Shown here in pieces: positions 53,433 through 62,094 of a DNA stretch of 64,000 nucleotides. Position numbers and translations under genes: made by a program. The number at the start of each line of letters is the position of its first letter. Position 1 is the first letter of the stretch. This DNA comes from Nocardioides luteus (GTDB lineage Bacteria; Actinomycetota; Actinomycetes; Propionibacteriales; Nocardioidaceae). The notes below the pieces were generated by a model. It saw nothing but the letters and a program-made list of their open reading frames with translations. It was not told the origin of the DNA and ran no database searches. Location: positions 1-64,000 of the forward strand of contig NZ_JZDQ02000023.1 of assembly GCF_000960475.2 (NCBI RefSeq), in the 5' to 3' direction.

Positions 53433-54353
53433 ATGAGCACCAGCTACTGGCGGATGCTGCTGCGCGACAAGGTCGCGACGGTGGCCGCCGTGATCCTCTG
53501 CGTCGTCCTGCTCGTCGCGGTCTTCGGGCCGATGCTGATCGGCGGCGAGGCCAACGCCCAGGACCTCACCAAGGGCAACCGGGCGCCGCTCGAGCTCGAC
53601 GGCTGGCTCTATGTGCTGGGCACCGACTCGCTCGGCCGCAGCATCCTGGCCCGGATCATCGTCGCGACCCGGACGACCCTCGGGGTCGCCATCCCGGCGG
53701 TGCTGATCTCGCTGGTCATCGGCTCGGTGATCGGCATGTGGGCCGGCTACCACCGCGGCTGGCGCGAGACCGTCGTGATGCGGATCGCCGACGTGATCCT
53801 GAGCTTCCCGTCGCTGCTGATGGCGGTCGTCGTGCTCTACGTCTACTCGCCCAGCCCCACCAACATCGTCATCGTGCTGGCGATCACCCGCATCCCGATC
53901 TACCTGCGCACCGCGCGGGCGGAGTCGGCCGAGCTGCAGAGCCGGGTCTTCGTCGACGCGGCCCGTACGTTCGGCGCGGGCAGCTTCAGCATCATCCGCC
54001 GCCATGTCTTCCCGATCGTGCTGCCTACGCTGCTGACGGTCGCCACGCTCGACTTCTGCTACGTCATGCTCGCCGAGTCGTCGCTGAGCTTTCTCGGCAT
54101 CGGTATCCAGGCGCCGGACGTCAGCTGGGGCCTGATGGTCGCCCAGGGGCAGAACTACCTGCAGACCGCCTGGTGGCTCTCGTTCTTCCCGGGCCTGGCC
54201 ATCGTGATCGCGACGGTGTCGGCCACGGTGCTCGCCGCGTGGGTGCGGCTGGCCACCGACCCTGCCCAGCGGTGGCGGCTGACTGTCCCGCGCCGGCAGC
54301 GCCGCCGGGCCGTCCCGACCGTCGCCCCGACTGCTATGGAGGAAGCCCAGTGA
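53433..54353 (+). CDS. ABC transporter permease (DppC type)
   Basis: A 306-residue permease starting at the ATG at 53433, with GGGAGGAG upstream. LGTDSLGRSILARIIVATRTTLGVA is the DppC signature and AARTFGAGSFSIIRRHVFP the coupling loop. It overlaps the next ATPase gene by GTGA and has a basic C-terminal tail. Confidence 0.93.
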   Translation: MSTSYWRMLLRDKVATVAAVILCVVLLVAVFGPMLIGGEANAQDLTKGNRAPLELDGWLYVLGTDSLGRSILARIIVATRTTLGVAIPAVLISLVIGSVIGMWAGYHRGWRETVVMRIADVILSFPSLLMAVVVLYVYSPSPTNIVIVLAITRIPIYLRTARAESAELQSRVFVDAARTFGAGSFSIIRRHVFPIVLPTLLTVATLDFCYVMLAESSLSFLGIGIQAPDVSWGLMVAQGQNYLQTAWWLSFFPGLAIVIATVSATVLAAWVRLATDPAQRWRLTVPRRQRRRAVPTVAPTAMEEAQ

Positions 54354-55354
54354 CCACCTCTACCGACGAGACCGTCGCCCTCGACGTCGACGGCATGAGC
54401 GTCGACATCCGCACGCCGTACGGCGTCGTGCGAGCCGTCGACAAGGTGACCTTTCAGGCACGCCGGGGCGAGACACTCGCGCTCCTCGGAGAGTCGGGCT
54501 GCGGGAAGTCGATGACCGCCACCGCGGTCGTCGGTCTGCTGGAGCCGGTCGCGGACGTGACCGAGGGTGCGGTCCGCATCACGGGCGAGAGCGGCACGAC
54601 CGACCTGCGCACCGCCTCGGCGAGGCGGCGGCGCGACATCGCGGGCAAGGAGCTGGCGATCGTCTTCCAGGACGCCCTCACCGCACTCAACCCCGTCTAC
54701 ACCGTGGGTACGCAGCTGGCCGAGCCGTTCCGGATCCACCGTGGTCTGTCCAAGAAGGCGGCCCGGGCGGAGGCGATCGAGCTGATGCGCCGGGTCGGCA
54801 TCCCCGAGCCGGAGACCCGGGTCGACTCCTACCCGCACCAGTTCTCCGGCGGCATGCGACAGCGGCTGCTGATCGCGATCGGCGTCGCGTTGTCACCGGC
54901 CGTGCTGCTCGCCGACGAGCCGACCACTGCGCTCGACGTCACGGTCCAGGCCCAGATCATGAGCCTCCTCAAGGACCTGCGCGAGGAGCGCGACATGGCG
55001 GTCGTGCTGATCACCCACGACCTCGCCCTGGTCTTCGAGCAGGCCGACCGGGTCGTGGTGATGTACGCGGGCAACGTGGTCGAGCAAGGCCCGGTCGAGG
55101 ACGTCTTCGGCGCTCCCAAGCACCCTTATACCGCGGGCCTGCTGGAGTCGGTGCCCGTGCACGCCGAGCGCGGCGCGGAGCTGAAGTCGATCGGCGGCTC
55201 GCCGCCCGAGCTGGCCGCGATCCCGGCCGGGTGCGTCTACCAGGACCGCTGCCCGATCGTCCGCGACCGCTGCCGCGAGGAGCGGCCCGCGGCGCGCGAG
55301 GTCGCCCCCGGCCACCTGTCCGCCTGCCACTTTCCCGCTGAGGTGAACTCATGA
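54350..55354 (+). CDS. ABC transporter ATPase (DppD type)
   Basis: A 334-residue ATPase: Walker A GESGCGKS, signature FSGGMRQR, Walker B VLLADEPTTAL, H-loop ITHDL, and the C-terminal oligopeptide extension with cysteines in CVYQDRCPIVRDRC. GTG start at 54350. It overlaps the partner ATPase by ATGA. Confidence 0.94.
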   Translation: MTTSTDETVALDVDGMSVDIRTPYGVVRAVDKVTFQARRGETLALLGESGCGKSMTATAVVGLLEPVADVTEGAVRITGESGTTDLRTASARRRRDIAGKELAIVFQDALTALNPVYTVGTQLAEPFRIHRGLSKKAARAEAIELMRRVGIPEPETRVDSYPHQFSGGMRQRLLIAIGVALSPAVLLADEPTTALDVTVQAQIMSLLKDLREERDMAVVLITHDLALVFEQADRVVVMYAGNVVEQGPVEDVFGAPKHPYTAGLLESVPVHAERGAELKSIGGSPPELAAIPAGCVYQDRCPIVRDRCREERPAAREVAPGHLSACHFPAEVNS

Positions 55355-56364
55355 GTGATGCACCGCTTCTCGAGGTCCGGGACCTGACCAAGATCTTTCC
55401 GGTACGCCACGCCGGAAAGCGCAAGGAGCTGCGGGCGCTCGACGGCGTCAGCCTCGACCTGCACCGGGGCGAGACCCTCGGCCTGGTGGGGGAGTCCGGC
55501 TGCGGCAAGTCGACCCTGGCCCGCTCGCTGCTGATGCTCGAGACTCCGGACAGCGGTTCGGTGCGCTTCGACGGGGTCGACCCGACCACGACCAAGGGCG
55601 CCGACCTGCTGGCGTTCCGGCGCCGGGTGCAGATGGTGTTCCAGGACCCGTTCGCCTCGCTCAACGCCCGGATGTCGGCGGGTGACATCGTGAGCGAGCC
55701 GTGGCGCACGCACACCGGGCTGCACAAGACCTCCCGCGATCGCGCGGCCAGGATGAGCGAGTTGCTCGACCTGGTCGGGCTGCGGTCGAGCGACGCCGGG
55801 AAGTATCCACAGGAGTTCTCCGGCGGCCAGCGTCAGCGGCTGGGCATCGCCCGCGCACTCGCGCTCGAGCCCGACGTGATCGTCTGCGACGAGCCGGTCT
55901 CCGCGCTCGACCTCTCGGTGCAGGCACAGGTGCTGAACCTGCTCAACGACCTGCAGCAGCAGCTCGGGGTGGCGTACCTGTTCATCTCGCACGACCTCTC
56001 GGTCGTGCGTCACGTCGCTGACCGGGTCGTGGTGATGTACCTCGGCCGGATCATCGAGCAGGGGGAGACCGAGTCGACGTTCGAGCGGCCGCAGCATCCC
56101 TACACCGGAGCGCTGCTGTCGGCAGCGCCCTCGCTCGACCATGAACGTCGTCGCGAGCAGATCATCCTGTCCGGCGAGATCCCCTCGCCGCTCGATCCGC
56201 CGTCCGGCTGTCGGTTCCGGACCCGTTGCTGGAAGGCGACCGACGTGTGCGCCACCGCGCTCCCACCGCTCGCCGTCGACCCGGTCGACGGTGGCCACAC
56301 GGCCGAGTGCTTCCATCCGTTGGGGTCGCAGGAGCAGGAGCTGGCCTCGTCGCAGGCGGGCTGA
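55351..56364 (+). CDS. ABC transporter ATPase (DppF type)
   Basis: A 337-residue ATPase with Walker A GESGCGKS, signature FSGGQRQRLGIARAL, Walker B VIVCDEPVSALD and the oligopeptide C-terminus (CRFRTRCWKATDVC). The stop overlaps the start of the TauE/SafE gene. Confidence 0.94.
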   Translation: MSDAPLLEVRDLTKIFPVRHAGKRKELRALDGVSLDLHRGETLGLVGESGCGKSTLARSLLMLETPDSGSVRFDGVDPTTTKGADLLAFRRRVQMVFQDPFASLNARMSAGDIVSEPWRTHTGLHKTSRDRAARMSELLDLVGLRSSDAGKYPQEFSGGQRQRLGIARALALEPDVIVCDEPVSALDLSVQAQVLNLLNDLQQQLGVAYLFISHDLSVVRHVADRVVVMYLGRIIEQGETESTFERPQHPYTGALLSAAPSLDHERRREQIILSGEIPSPLDPPSGCRFRTRCWKATDVCATALPPLAVDPVDGGHTAECFHPLGSQEQELASSQAG

Positions 56365-57089
56365 TGGGGCTCTCGATCGGGTCCTTCGCGCTCATCGCAG
56401 TCGCCGTCGTCCTGGCCTCGGCGCTCCAGGCGTCCATCGGTTTCGGCATGGGCATGCTCGCCGCGCCGGTGGTCGCGCTGGTCGATCCTGGTCTGCTGCC
56501 CGGCACGCTGGTCATGCTTGCCTTCGTGGTGACGGTCATGGTCGTCGTCACCGAACGACAGCACATCGATCTCGGCGGCACCGGCTGGGCTCTGTTCGGC
56601 CGGGTGCCGGGGACGATCGTGGGGGCGCTGCTCGTCGCCGCGCTGCCCGAACGGGGGCTCGCGCTGCTGCTGGCCGGCGTGGTGCTGGTCGGCGTCGCGC
56701 TCAACTCGCTGGGCTGGCGGCCGAGCCCGGTGCGCCGCAACCTCGTCGCCGCGGGCGCGGCATCGGGGCTGCTTGGCACCGCCACCTCGATCGGCGGACC
56801 GCCGATGGCGCTGGTGTGGCAGCAGAAGCACGGCGCGGTGCTGCGCAGCTCGATGAGCTCGTTCTTCCTCGTCGGCTCGATGCTGTCGTTCCTCGCCCTG
56901 GCCGCCTCCGGCTCCGTCGACCAGCGCACCCTGCTGGTCACTGCGGCGCTGGTGCCCGCTCCGTTCGCCGGGTGGGGGCTGTCGCTGCTTCTCAACAAGG
57001 TGATGGCGCCGGTGCGGTTGCGGCGTACGGCGATCGCGGTGTCGATCTTCGGTGCCGTCGTGCTGGTGGTCGACCAGCTCCTGGGCTAG
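56364..57089 (+). CDS. TauE/SafE-family permease
   Basis: A 241-residue membrane protein with eight or so predicted spans. The two family repeats show as LQASIGFGMGMLAAPVVALVDP near the start and LLGTATSIGGPPMALVW in the middle. TauE/SafE proteins move sulfonates, sulfoacetate or other organic anions, usually outward. It is translationally coupled to the ATPase (CTGATGG) and overlaps the convergent dehydrogenase by four bases. Confidence 0.86.
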   Translation: MGLSIGSFALIAVAVVLASALQASIGFGMGMLAAPVVALVDPGLLPGTLVMLAFVVTVMVVVTERQHIDLGGTGWALFGRVPGTIVGALLVAALPERGLALLLAGVVLVGVALNSLGWRPSPVRRNLVAAGAASGLLGTATSIGGPPMALVWQQKHGAVLRSSMSSFFLVGSMLSFLALAASGSVDQRTLLVTAALVPAPFAGWGLSLLLNKVMAPVRLRRTAIAVSIFGAVVLVVDQLLG

Positions 57090-58102
57090 CTTCTGGTCAC
57101 CGGGTTGCGCAGCGGCCGGCCCTCGGCCAGCGCGTCGACGTTGTCGGTGATGTCCTGCGCACGCTGGGCAAACACCTCGGCGGTGTGACCAGACTGGTGC
57201 GGGGTCAGCACGACGTTGGGCAGACCGGTGAAGTCGAGGTGCGAGGGCGGGGGAGCGTCCGGGTCGCGAGGGTTGCGCCACCACACGTCGATCCCGGCGC
57301 CGGCGATCGTGCCGGCGGTGAGCGCGTCGTGCAGCGCATGTTCGTCGACCACCGGACCTCGGGCGACGTTGACCAGCACCGCGCTCGGCAGCATCGCGGC
57401 CAGGGCCGCGGCGTCGATGAGCCCACGTGTCTCCTCGCTCATCGGAACGGTCACGACGACGACGTCGGAGGCGGCCAGCAGCTCGTGCAGGGCGGTGTCG
57501 GGGCCGACCCAGTCCAGCTCGACGCCCTCGGGCACAGGCGCGTCGGGGTTGCGGCGTACGGTTCGGATCCTCATGCCCAGGGCGGAGCCGAGGCGGGCGA
57601 CGCTTGAGCCGATCTCGCCGAAACCCACGACACCGAGGGTGCGGCCCGCGAGCACGCCACCGAAGGGATAGTCGTCGGACACGAGCACGTTGCTCCACAC
57701 GCCGCGGCGCATGTCGGCCTCGGACCGCAGGATGCCGCGCAGCAGCATCATCGACACCATCATCACGTGCTCCGCGATGGAGCGGCCGTGATGGTAGGTG
57801 TTGGCCAGCCGTACGTCATCCGGCAGTGCCTCGAGCGGGATCTTGTCCACCCCGGCGCCGGTGACATGGAGCAGCTTGAGCCGGGGCATCGAGGCCAGCA
57901 GCTCCGGCGTCGCCGGGGTCGCCGAGGAGCAGACCAGCACGTCGATGGTCGGGGCGACCTCGGCGACCCGGGGATCATCGTCCCACGCGAACGTCCACTC
58001 GTGAGGCGAGTCGCCGTTCCGCGTGAGGACGTCGGTGAACCGGGCCATGATCGGCTCGGTCACGAGCACATGCAACGGGGTGGACGGGGGAGTCGAGGGC
58101 AC
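57086..58102 (-). CDS. D-isomer-specific 2-hydroxyacid dehydrogenase, second
   Basis: A 338-residue enzyme with TLGVVGFGEIGSSVARL, NVARGPVVDEHALHDAL and the catalytic His in LTPHQSGHT. It shares the fold but is clearly diverged from the one at 48778. GTG start at 58102 with no ribosome-binding site visible, and an IclR2-type motif is 19 bases upstream, so the message may be nearly leaderless. Confidence 0.87.
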   Translation of the reverse strand: MPSTPPSTPLHVLVTEPIMARFTDVLTRNGDSPHEWTFAWDDDPRVAEVAPTIDVLVCSSATPATPELLASMPRLKLLHVTGAGVDKIPLEALPDDVRLANTYHHGRSIAEHVMMVSMMLLRGILRSEADMRRGVWSNVLVSDDYPFGGVLAGRTLGVVGFGEIGSSVARLGSALGMRIRTVRRNPDAPVPEGVELDWVGPDTALHELLAASDVVVVTVPMSEETRGLIDAAALAAMLPSAVLVNVARGPVVDEHALHDALTAGTIAGAGIDVWWRNPRDPDAPPPSHLDFTGLPNVVLTPHQSGHTAEVFAQRAQDITDNVDALAEGRPLRNPVTRS

Positions 58103-58120
58103 CTGCGCATTCTGTCAGTG

Positions 58121-58135
58121 TCTACATCTGTGGAC
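58121..58135. promoter_or_regulatory. IclR2 motif, site 2 (2-hydroxyacid dehydrogenase)
   Basis: TCTACATCTGTGGAC; its complement GTCCACAGATGTAGA differs in one base from the first 15 bases of site 1. It sits in the 50-base gap between iclR and the dehydrogenase, both read on the minus strand. Confidence 0.55.
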
Positions 58136-58152
58136 AAGGTCTCTATATGAAG

Positions 58153-58980
58153 TCAAGACCAGGTGAGGGAGTTGCGGATCGGGCCGACCACGCGGACGAT
58201 CCGGTCCGCTGCCTGCCGCAGAGCGGCGATGACCTCGGTTTCCCGCTCGGGGGTGAGCCGGGCGATCGGGATGGAGGCGCTGATCGCGTCGGAGACCGGG
58301 TCGTCGTAGTCCAGTGCCACCGCGATGCAGCGGAGCCCGAGGGTGTTCTCCTCGTTGTCGACGGCATAGCCGCGCCGGCGAGTGGCCTCGAGCTCGGTGG
58401 TCAGAGCGGCCCGGTCGACGAGCGTGTTCGGTGTGAGTGGAGCGAGCTCGTCCGGCACGTGGTCGGCGACCTCCTGCTTTGGGAGCGCGGCCAGCACAGC
58501 CTTGCCCAGCGAGGTGGAGTAGGCGGGGAGTCGGCGACCCACTCGGCTGTAGGGGCGCAGATACTGCGACGACTCGCGGGTGGCGAGGTAGACCACGTCG
58601 GTGCCGTCGAGGCGCCCGAAGTGGAACGTCTCGTCGAGCTGCTCGCGGAGCTCGACGAGGAACGGCGTCACCTGTGGAAGGTAGGGATCGGTGTCGAGGT
58701 AGCTGGTGCCGGCCAGCAGGGCGCGGATGCCGATGCCATAGAGCGTGCCGGTCGCGTCGCTGCGTACCCAACCGTGCTTGGCGAGCGTGCGGAGGAGGGC
58801 GTGCAGGCTGCTTCGCGGGACCCCGAGCGCTTCGCTCAGTTCCCGCAGCCGCACCGGTCGGTTCTGACGGGCGGCGAGGAACTCGAGGATCTCGACCGTG
58901 CGGGCGGCCGACTTCACCTCCCGGACCCCTCCGGTGGGTGTCGTGACGGCGCCCGTCTCGGGCGCGGCGGCGTCGTTCAT
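58153..58980 (-). CDS. IclR-family regulator of the ABC/hydroxyacid locus
   Basis: A 275-residue IclR protein: winged helix at about 24-90 (AARTVEILEFLAARQNRPV, LSEALGVPRSSLHALLRTLAKHG) and an effector domain with YSTSLGKAVLAALP and a C-terminal ARLTPERETEVIAAL. It is upstream of, and co-directional with, the second 2-hydroxyacid dehydrogenase, and three copies of one motif mark its probable targets. Confidence 0.9.
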   Translation of the reverse strand: MNDAAAPETGAVTTPTGGVREVKSAARTVEILEFLAARQNRPVRLRELSEALGVPRSSLHALLRTLAKHGWVRSDATGTLYGIGIRALLAGTSYLDTDPYLPQVTPFLVELREQLDETFHFGRLDGTDVVYLATRESSQYLRPYSRVGRRLPAYSTSLGKAVLAALPKQEVADHVPDELAPLTPNTLVDRAALTTELEATRRRGYAVDNEENTLGLRCIAVALDYDDPVSDAISASIPIARLTPERETEVIAALRQAADRIVRVVGPIRNSLTWS

Positions 58981-59011
58981 GTGCGCAGGGTAATGCGCCG
59001 ATTGGATGCCC

Positions 59012-59028
59012 GTCCACGTATGCAGACG
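59012..59028. promoter_or_regulatory. IclR2 motif, site 3 (iclR itself)
   Basis: GTCCACGTATGCAGACG lies 31 bases upstream of the iclR start. It matches site 1 except at three positions within GTCCACATATGTAGATG. Confidence 0.55.
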
Positions 59029-59048
59029 GTGCGGCGGGGGGTTGCTGT

Positions 59049-59993
59049 CTACTCGCTCCGCACGTGGGTCGTCTCCTCATCGGGATCCTGCTCGGGACCG
59101 GTGCGCAGCCGCTTCTGCCACGTCTCCTGGTCCCAGGTGGCGGGTTCGGTGTTTCGGATGAACTGCTCGACCGTCATCACGAAGCGCCCGGGGTCGGACC
59201 GGAACGGGAAGTGGCCGGCGCCGTGGAAGACGTCGAGGGCTGCGTACGGCATCGCCAGCCGCGCCCGGCCGGCGTGCCGGAAGGGGACGACTCCGTCGCG
59301 GTCGCCCCAGATCATCAGCGTCGGGATGTTCTCGAGCAGGTAGCTGCGGTCGAGCATCGTCACCACCTGGCCGTGCCAGTCGACCACGGAGCGCAGCGTC
59401 CGGGCGAAGGCCTGGCGGGAGCGGGCGTCGGGCAGTGCGTCGACGATCCTGGTCAGGTCCCTGGCGTCGACGCCGAGGTCGTGATCCAGGCGGCGTAGCA
59501 GCGCGAGGGCGGTGGACACCCCGGTCCGCGAGATCGGCAGCCGCAACAGCTTGAGCAGCTCCGGTGCCAACGGCAGCGTCGCCAGTCGGAGCCAGGTCGA
59601 GACACTCCGTCCGGAGCCGCCGTTGGAGACGAGCACGACCCGCTCGACCAGGTGCGGGTACTGGTAGGCGAGCTGCATCGCGACACCTCCTCCTAGCGAG
59701 TGGCCGACCAAGGTGACCCGCTCCACGTCCAGCACGGCCAGGAGATCGCGCATGCCGTTGGCGAACCCGCCGATCGAGTAGTCGGCTCGCGGCTTGTCGG
59801 AGTCGCCGTGCCCGAGGAGGTCGGGAGCGATGACGAGGTGGTTCTCGGCGAACAGGGGCAGCACGTCCTCCCACGTGCGCGAGCTGTCGCCGATCCCGTG
59901 GATGAACAGGATCGCGGAGCCCTCCCCGCCGATGCGGTACGCACGCCTGTAGCCGTGGATCACCCGCGACTGCTCCACGATCGCCCGCGTCAT
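59049..59993 (-). CDS. alpha/beta-fold hydrolase
   Basis: A 314-residue hydrolase with the nucleophile elbow GHSLGGG, acid in IWGDRDGVVPF and histidine in FHGAGHFPF, preceded by oxyanion loop FIHGIGDSS. The length and sequence suit esterase, lactonase or epoxide/haloalkane-hydrolase-like roles; no substrate can be named. ATG at 59993 (a GTG three codons earlier is possible), without a clear ribosome-binding site. Confidence 0.85.
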   Translation of the reverse strand: MTRAIVEQSRVIHGYRRAYRIGGEGSAILFIHGIGDSSRTWEDVLPLFAENHLVIAPDLLGHGDSDKPRADYSIGGFANGMRDLLAVLDVERVTLVGHSLGGGVAMQLAYQYPHLVERVVLVSNGGSGRSVSTWLRLATLPLAPELLKLLRLPISRTGVSTALALLRRLDHDLGVDARDLTRIVDALPDARSRQAFARTLRSVVDWHGQVVTMLDRSYLLENIPTLMIWGDRDGVVPFRHAGRARLAMPYAALDVFHGAGHFPFRSDPGRFVMTVEQFIRNTEPATWDQETWQKRLRTGPEQDPDEETTHVRSE

Positions 59994-60041
59994 GGACGGC
60001 ACGCTAGCCGCCGTGGGTTTCGAGCATGTTGCGGCCTCGCC

Positions 60042-60073
60042 GTGACGATGCAGTGACGATGCCGCGACGATGC
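60042..60073. repeat. three 11-base direct repeats
   Basis: GTGACGATGC at 60042 and 60053, and GCGACGATGC at 60064, repeat every 11 bases, about one helical turn. They lie between the hydrolase start and the hairpin after the SpaA-like gene, in a position to act on the hydrolase promoter. Confidence 0.5.
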
Positions 60074-60077
60074 CCGA

Positions 60078-60107
60078 CGGGGCCGCCCGGCGAACCGGGC
60101 GGCCCCG
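60078..60107. terminator. hairpin after the SpaA-like gene
   Basis: CGGGGCCGCCCGG (60078-60090) pairs perfectly with CCGGGCGGCCCCG (60095-60107) around CGAA. It lies 20 bases beyond the stop of the minus-strand gene at 60128. Confidence 0.85.
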
Positions 60108-60127
60108 CGGATGGGGTGATGTGGGGA

Positions 60128-61843
60128 TCAGGGATCGACCACGATGGTGCAGGTGATCGTCCGCGGTGACGGGTCGATCGCGATGCCCTTGTGGGTGATC
60201 GTCTTGTCCCAACCGGACGCCGTGGTGGTGTCCGCGGTGGTGCCGGTGTTCTCGCAGGTCATCGACGTCACGCTGGTCTCGCCCGAGCCACCGTCACGGA
60301 CGTTGACCTGGATGTCGGCGAGCGGCGCGTTGGTGAACGTCGCGACCGCCGCTCCGGTCGGCTGGTTGTCGGTGCAGTTGGTCCCGCTGACCACGGTGAC
60401 GGTCTGTGCGCCACCAGGGGCGTCGGCGTAGCCGGGAGGCGGCGACGTCTCCGTCACGTCGTAGTCCCCGAGCGGAAGGCCCGATACGCAGACCTCGCCG
60501 ACGTCGGAATCCTCGTCACCGGTGCCGTTGTCGGTCACGCTGGTGCCGTCGTAGGAGAAGACCGCTCCGGCGTTGCTGACCGCTCCACCCTTGGTGCTGT
60601 TCTTCAGGATCCTCAGGGCCCCGCGCTGGAGCTCGTTGGTGTAGGTGCAGTCGAGTACGTCGGTGTCGTTGTCGATCGCGAACGTCACGGTCGCGCCGTT
60701 GATGCTCGGTGTGACCCCGGTGCTGGCGTTGCAGTTCACGCTGACGAACTTCCAGTCGGACGGAATCACGTCCTCGGTAACGGTGTAGCCGCTGCCGAAG
60801 AGCACGGTCTTGCCGTAGTTCTTGACCCCGTCGTCCTTGAGCGTGAACGTGTTCGCCGAGGTGGGATCGGTGCCGAACGACTTGGTGTAGCCGAAGTCGG
60901 TGGTGTTCGGGTCCTCGTCCGGGAGCGTCTGCTTGCGGATGATCACCTGGCCACAGTTCTGCAGGTTGATCCCGACCGGTGCCACGAAGTCCTTCAGCTG
61001 GGAGGTGAAGGAGTCCGAGGACCGGCTCTTCAGCATCGCGCTGCCGAACGACGTGCACTTGTTGGGCTGGAACAGGAGCCGCAGGTCGATCTGCGCCTCG
61101 CCGAAGGTCCGTGCCTGCTTCTCCCCGGAGGCGATCAGCCCGTCGGAGGCCGCGGCCGGGATCGTCGAGGAGTTGATGGTGCCGGCCGCGCACGGAGCAC
61201 CGCCACAGGTGGCGGAGGGGACGTCGAGGTCGGTGGTCGGACCCCAGGCGCTGCCGGTCCACCGGCGTGCGGTGATGTCGGCGCGGGATCCACCCTGGTC
61301 GATGGCGTACTCGATGAGCAGGTCACCGGTGGTGCGCACCACGTTCGGACCGGAGGCGCACTTGGTGCTGGACTGGTTGAACTCGAAGTCCATCAGCGTG
61401 GTGCCGCTCGGGTCGCTGACTCGGCTCCAGGCCAGGTTGAGGAACCCCGGGTGGCTGCCGCTGCCGGCCTCCCGGTAGACGTGGAAGCTCAACAGGTCGC
61501 TCTTGTTCGGCGGGATCGAGTCGGTCACCGCGGCGGGACAGGAGGTGTCCTCCTTGACGCCGCCGGCGTACGAGTCGTCGCCGGTGCCGTTGACCTTGTC
61601 GGTGGCGCGGATCTCGCTGACGTTCGCCCAGTCGAGCGAGGGTGATGGGTCGTCGACCTTGAGGTTGGCGTCGACGTCGATCTCGAAGTTGCTGCCGGCG
61701 AGACTGGCCTCCGGGTGGGACGCCGAGGCGCCGGAAGAGACGAGTGCGGTGACGACGAGGACGGTGGCGCTCAGCGCCGCCAACCTCTTGTAGAACCTCG
61801 GCTTGCTGGCGCGAGGCATGAGTGGGCTCGGTGTCGAGCGCAT
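60128..61843 (-). CDS. secreted protein with SpaA-like prealbumin-fold domains
   Basis: A 571-residue exported protein. A signal peptide covers about 1-42 (LAALSATVLVVTALVSSGASA). The N-terminal half (45-300) is a cysteine-containing region of unknown family; then come two or more prealbumin-like repeats (IIRKQTLPDEDPNTTDFGYT, SGYTVTEDVIPSDW; LRILKNSTKGGAVSNAGAVF, GDYDVTETSPPPGY) as in SpaA pilin domains. No LPXTG sorting signal or C-terminal membrane anchor is seen, so it is probably released. AAAGGGG is eight bases before the ATG. Confidence 0.8.
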   Translation of the reverse strand: MRSTPSPLMPRASKPRFYKRLAALSATVLVVTALVSSGASASHPEASLAGSNFEIDVDANLKVDDPSPSLDWANVSEIRATDKVNGTGDDSYAGGVKEDTSCPAAVTDSIPPNKSDLLSFHVYREAGSGSHPGFLNLAWSRVSDPSGTTLMDFEFNQSSTKCASGPNVVRTTGDLLIEYAIDQGGSRADITARRWTGSAWGPTTDLDVPSATCGGAPCAAGTINSSTIPAAASDGLIASGEKQARTFGEAQIDLRLLFQPNKCTSFGSAMLKSRSSDSFTSQLKDFVAPVGINLQNCGQVIIRKQTLPDEDPNTTDFGYTKSFGTDPTSANTFTLKDDGVKNYGKTVLFGSGYTVTEDVIPSDWKFVSVNCNASTGVTPSINGATVTFAIDNDTDVLDCTYTNELQRGALRILKNSTKGGAVSNAGAVFSYDGTSVTDNGTGDEDSDVGEVCVSGLPLGDYDVTETSPPPGYADAPGGAQTVTVVSGTNCTDNQPTGAAVATFTNAPLADIQVNVRDGGSGETSVTSMTCENTGTTADTTTASGWDKTITHKGIAIDPSPRTITCTIVVDP

Positions 61844-62094
61844 AGCGTGTCCCCTTTCAGAGACCTCGCGGTCGCTGTCTACGTGGAAGGGCGGGTCCGC
61901 TCCCCGGCTGCGGGCTCCGTCGGCGCGTTCGGCTGCGGCCTGGACGGGTGTTGGCTCGAGGGGAGGGCATCGGTTCGGGGTCGATGCTCGCTCCTCGTCA
62001 TTCGATCGTTATCCCGGCCGGGGTATGGGCGCATGCCGAAGATCGGGTAACTGACGTACGGGTGGAATGACTCCCGACGCGCCCGGCTGAGGCG

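Noticed and set aside
60042-60073. CRISPR array
   Set aside because: Three 11-base repeats without spacers; no cas genes in the window.
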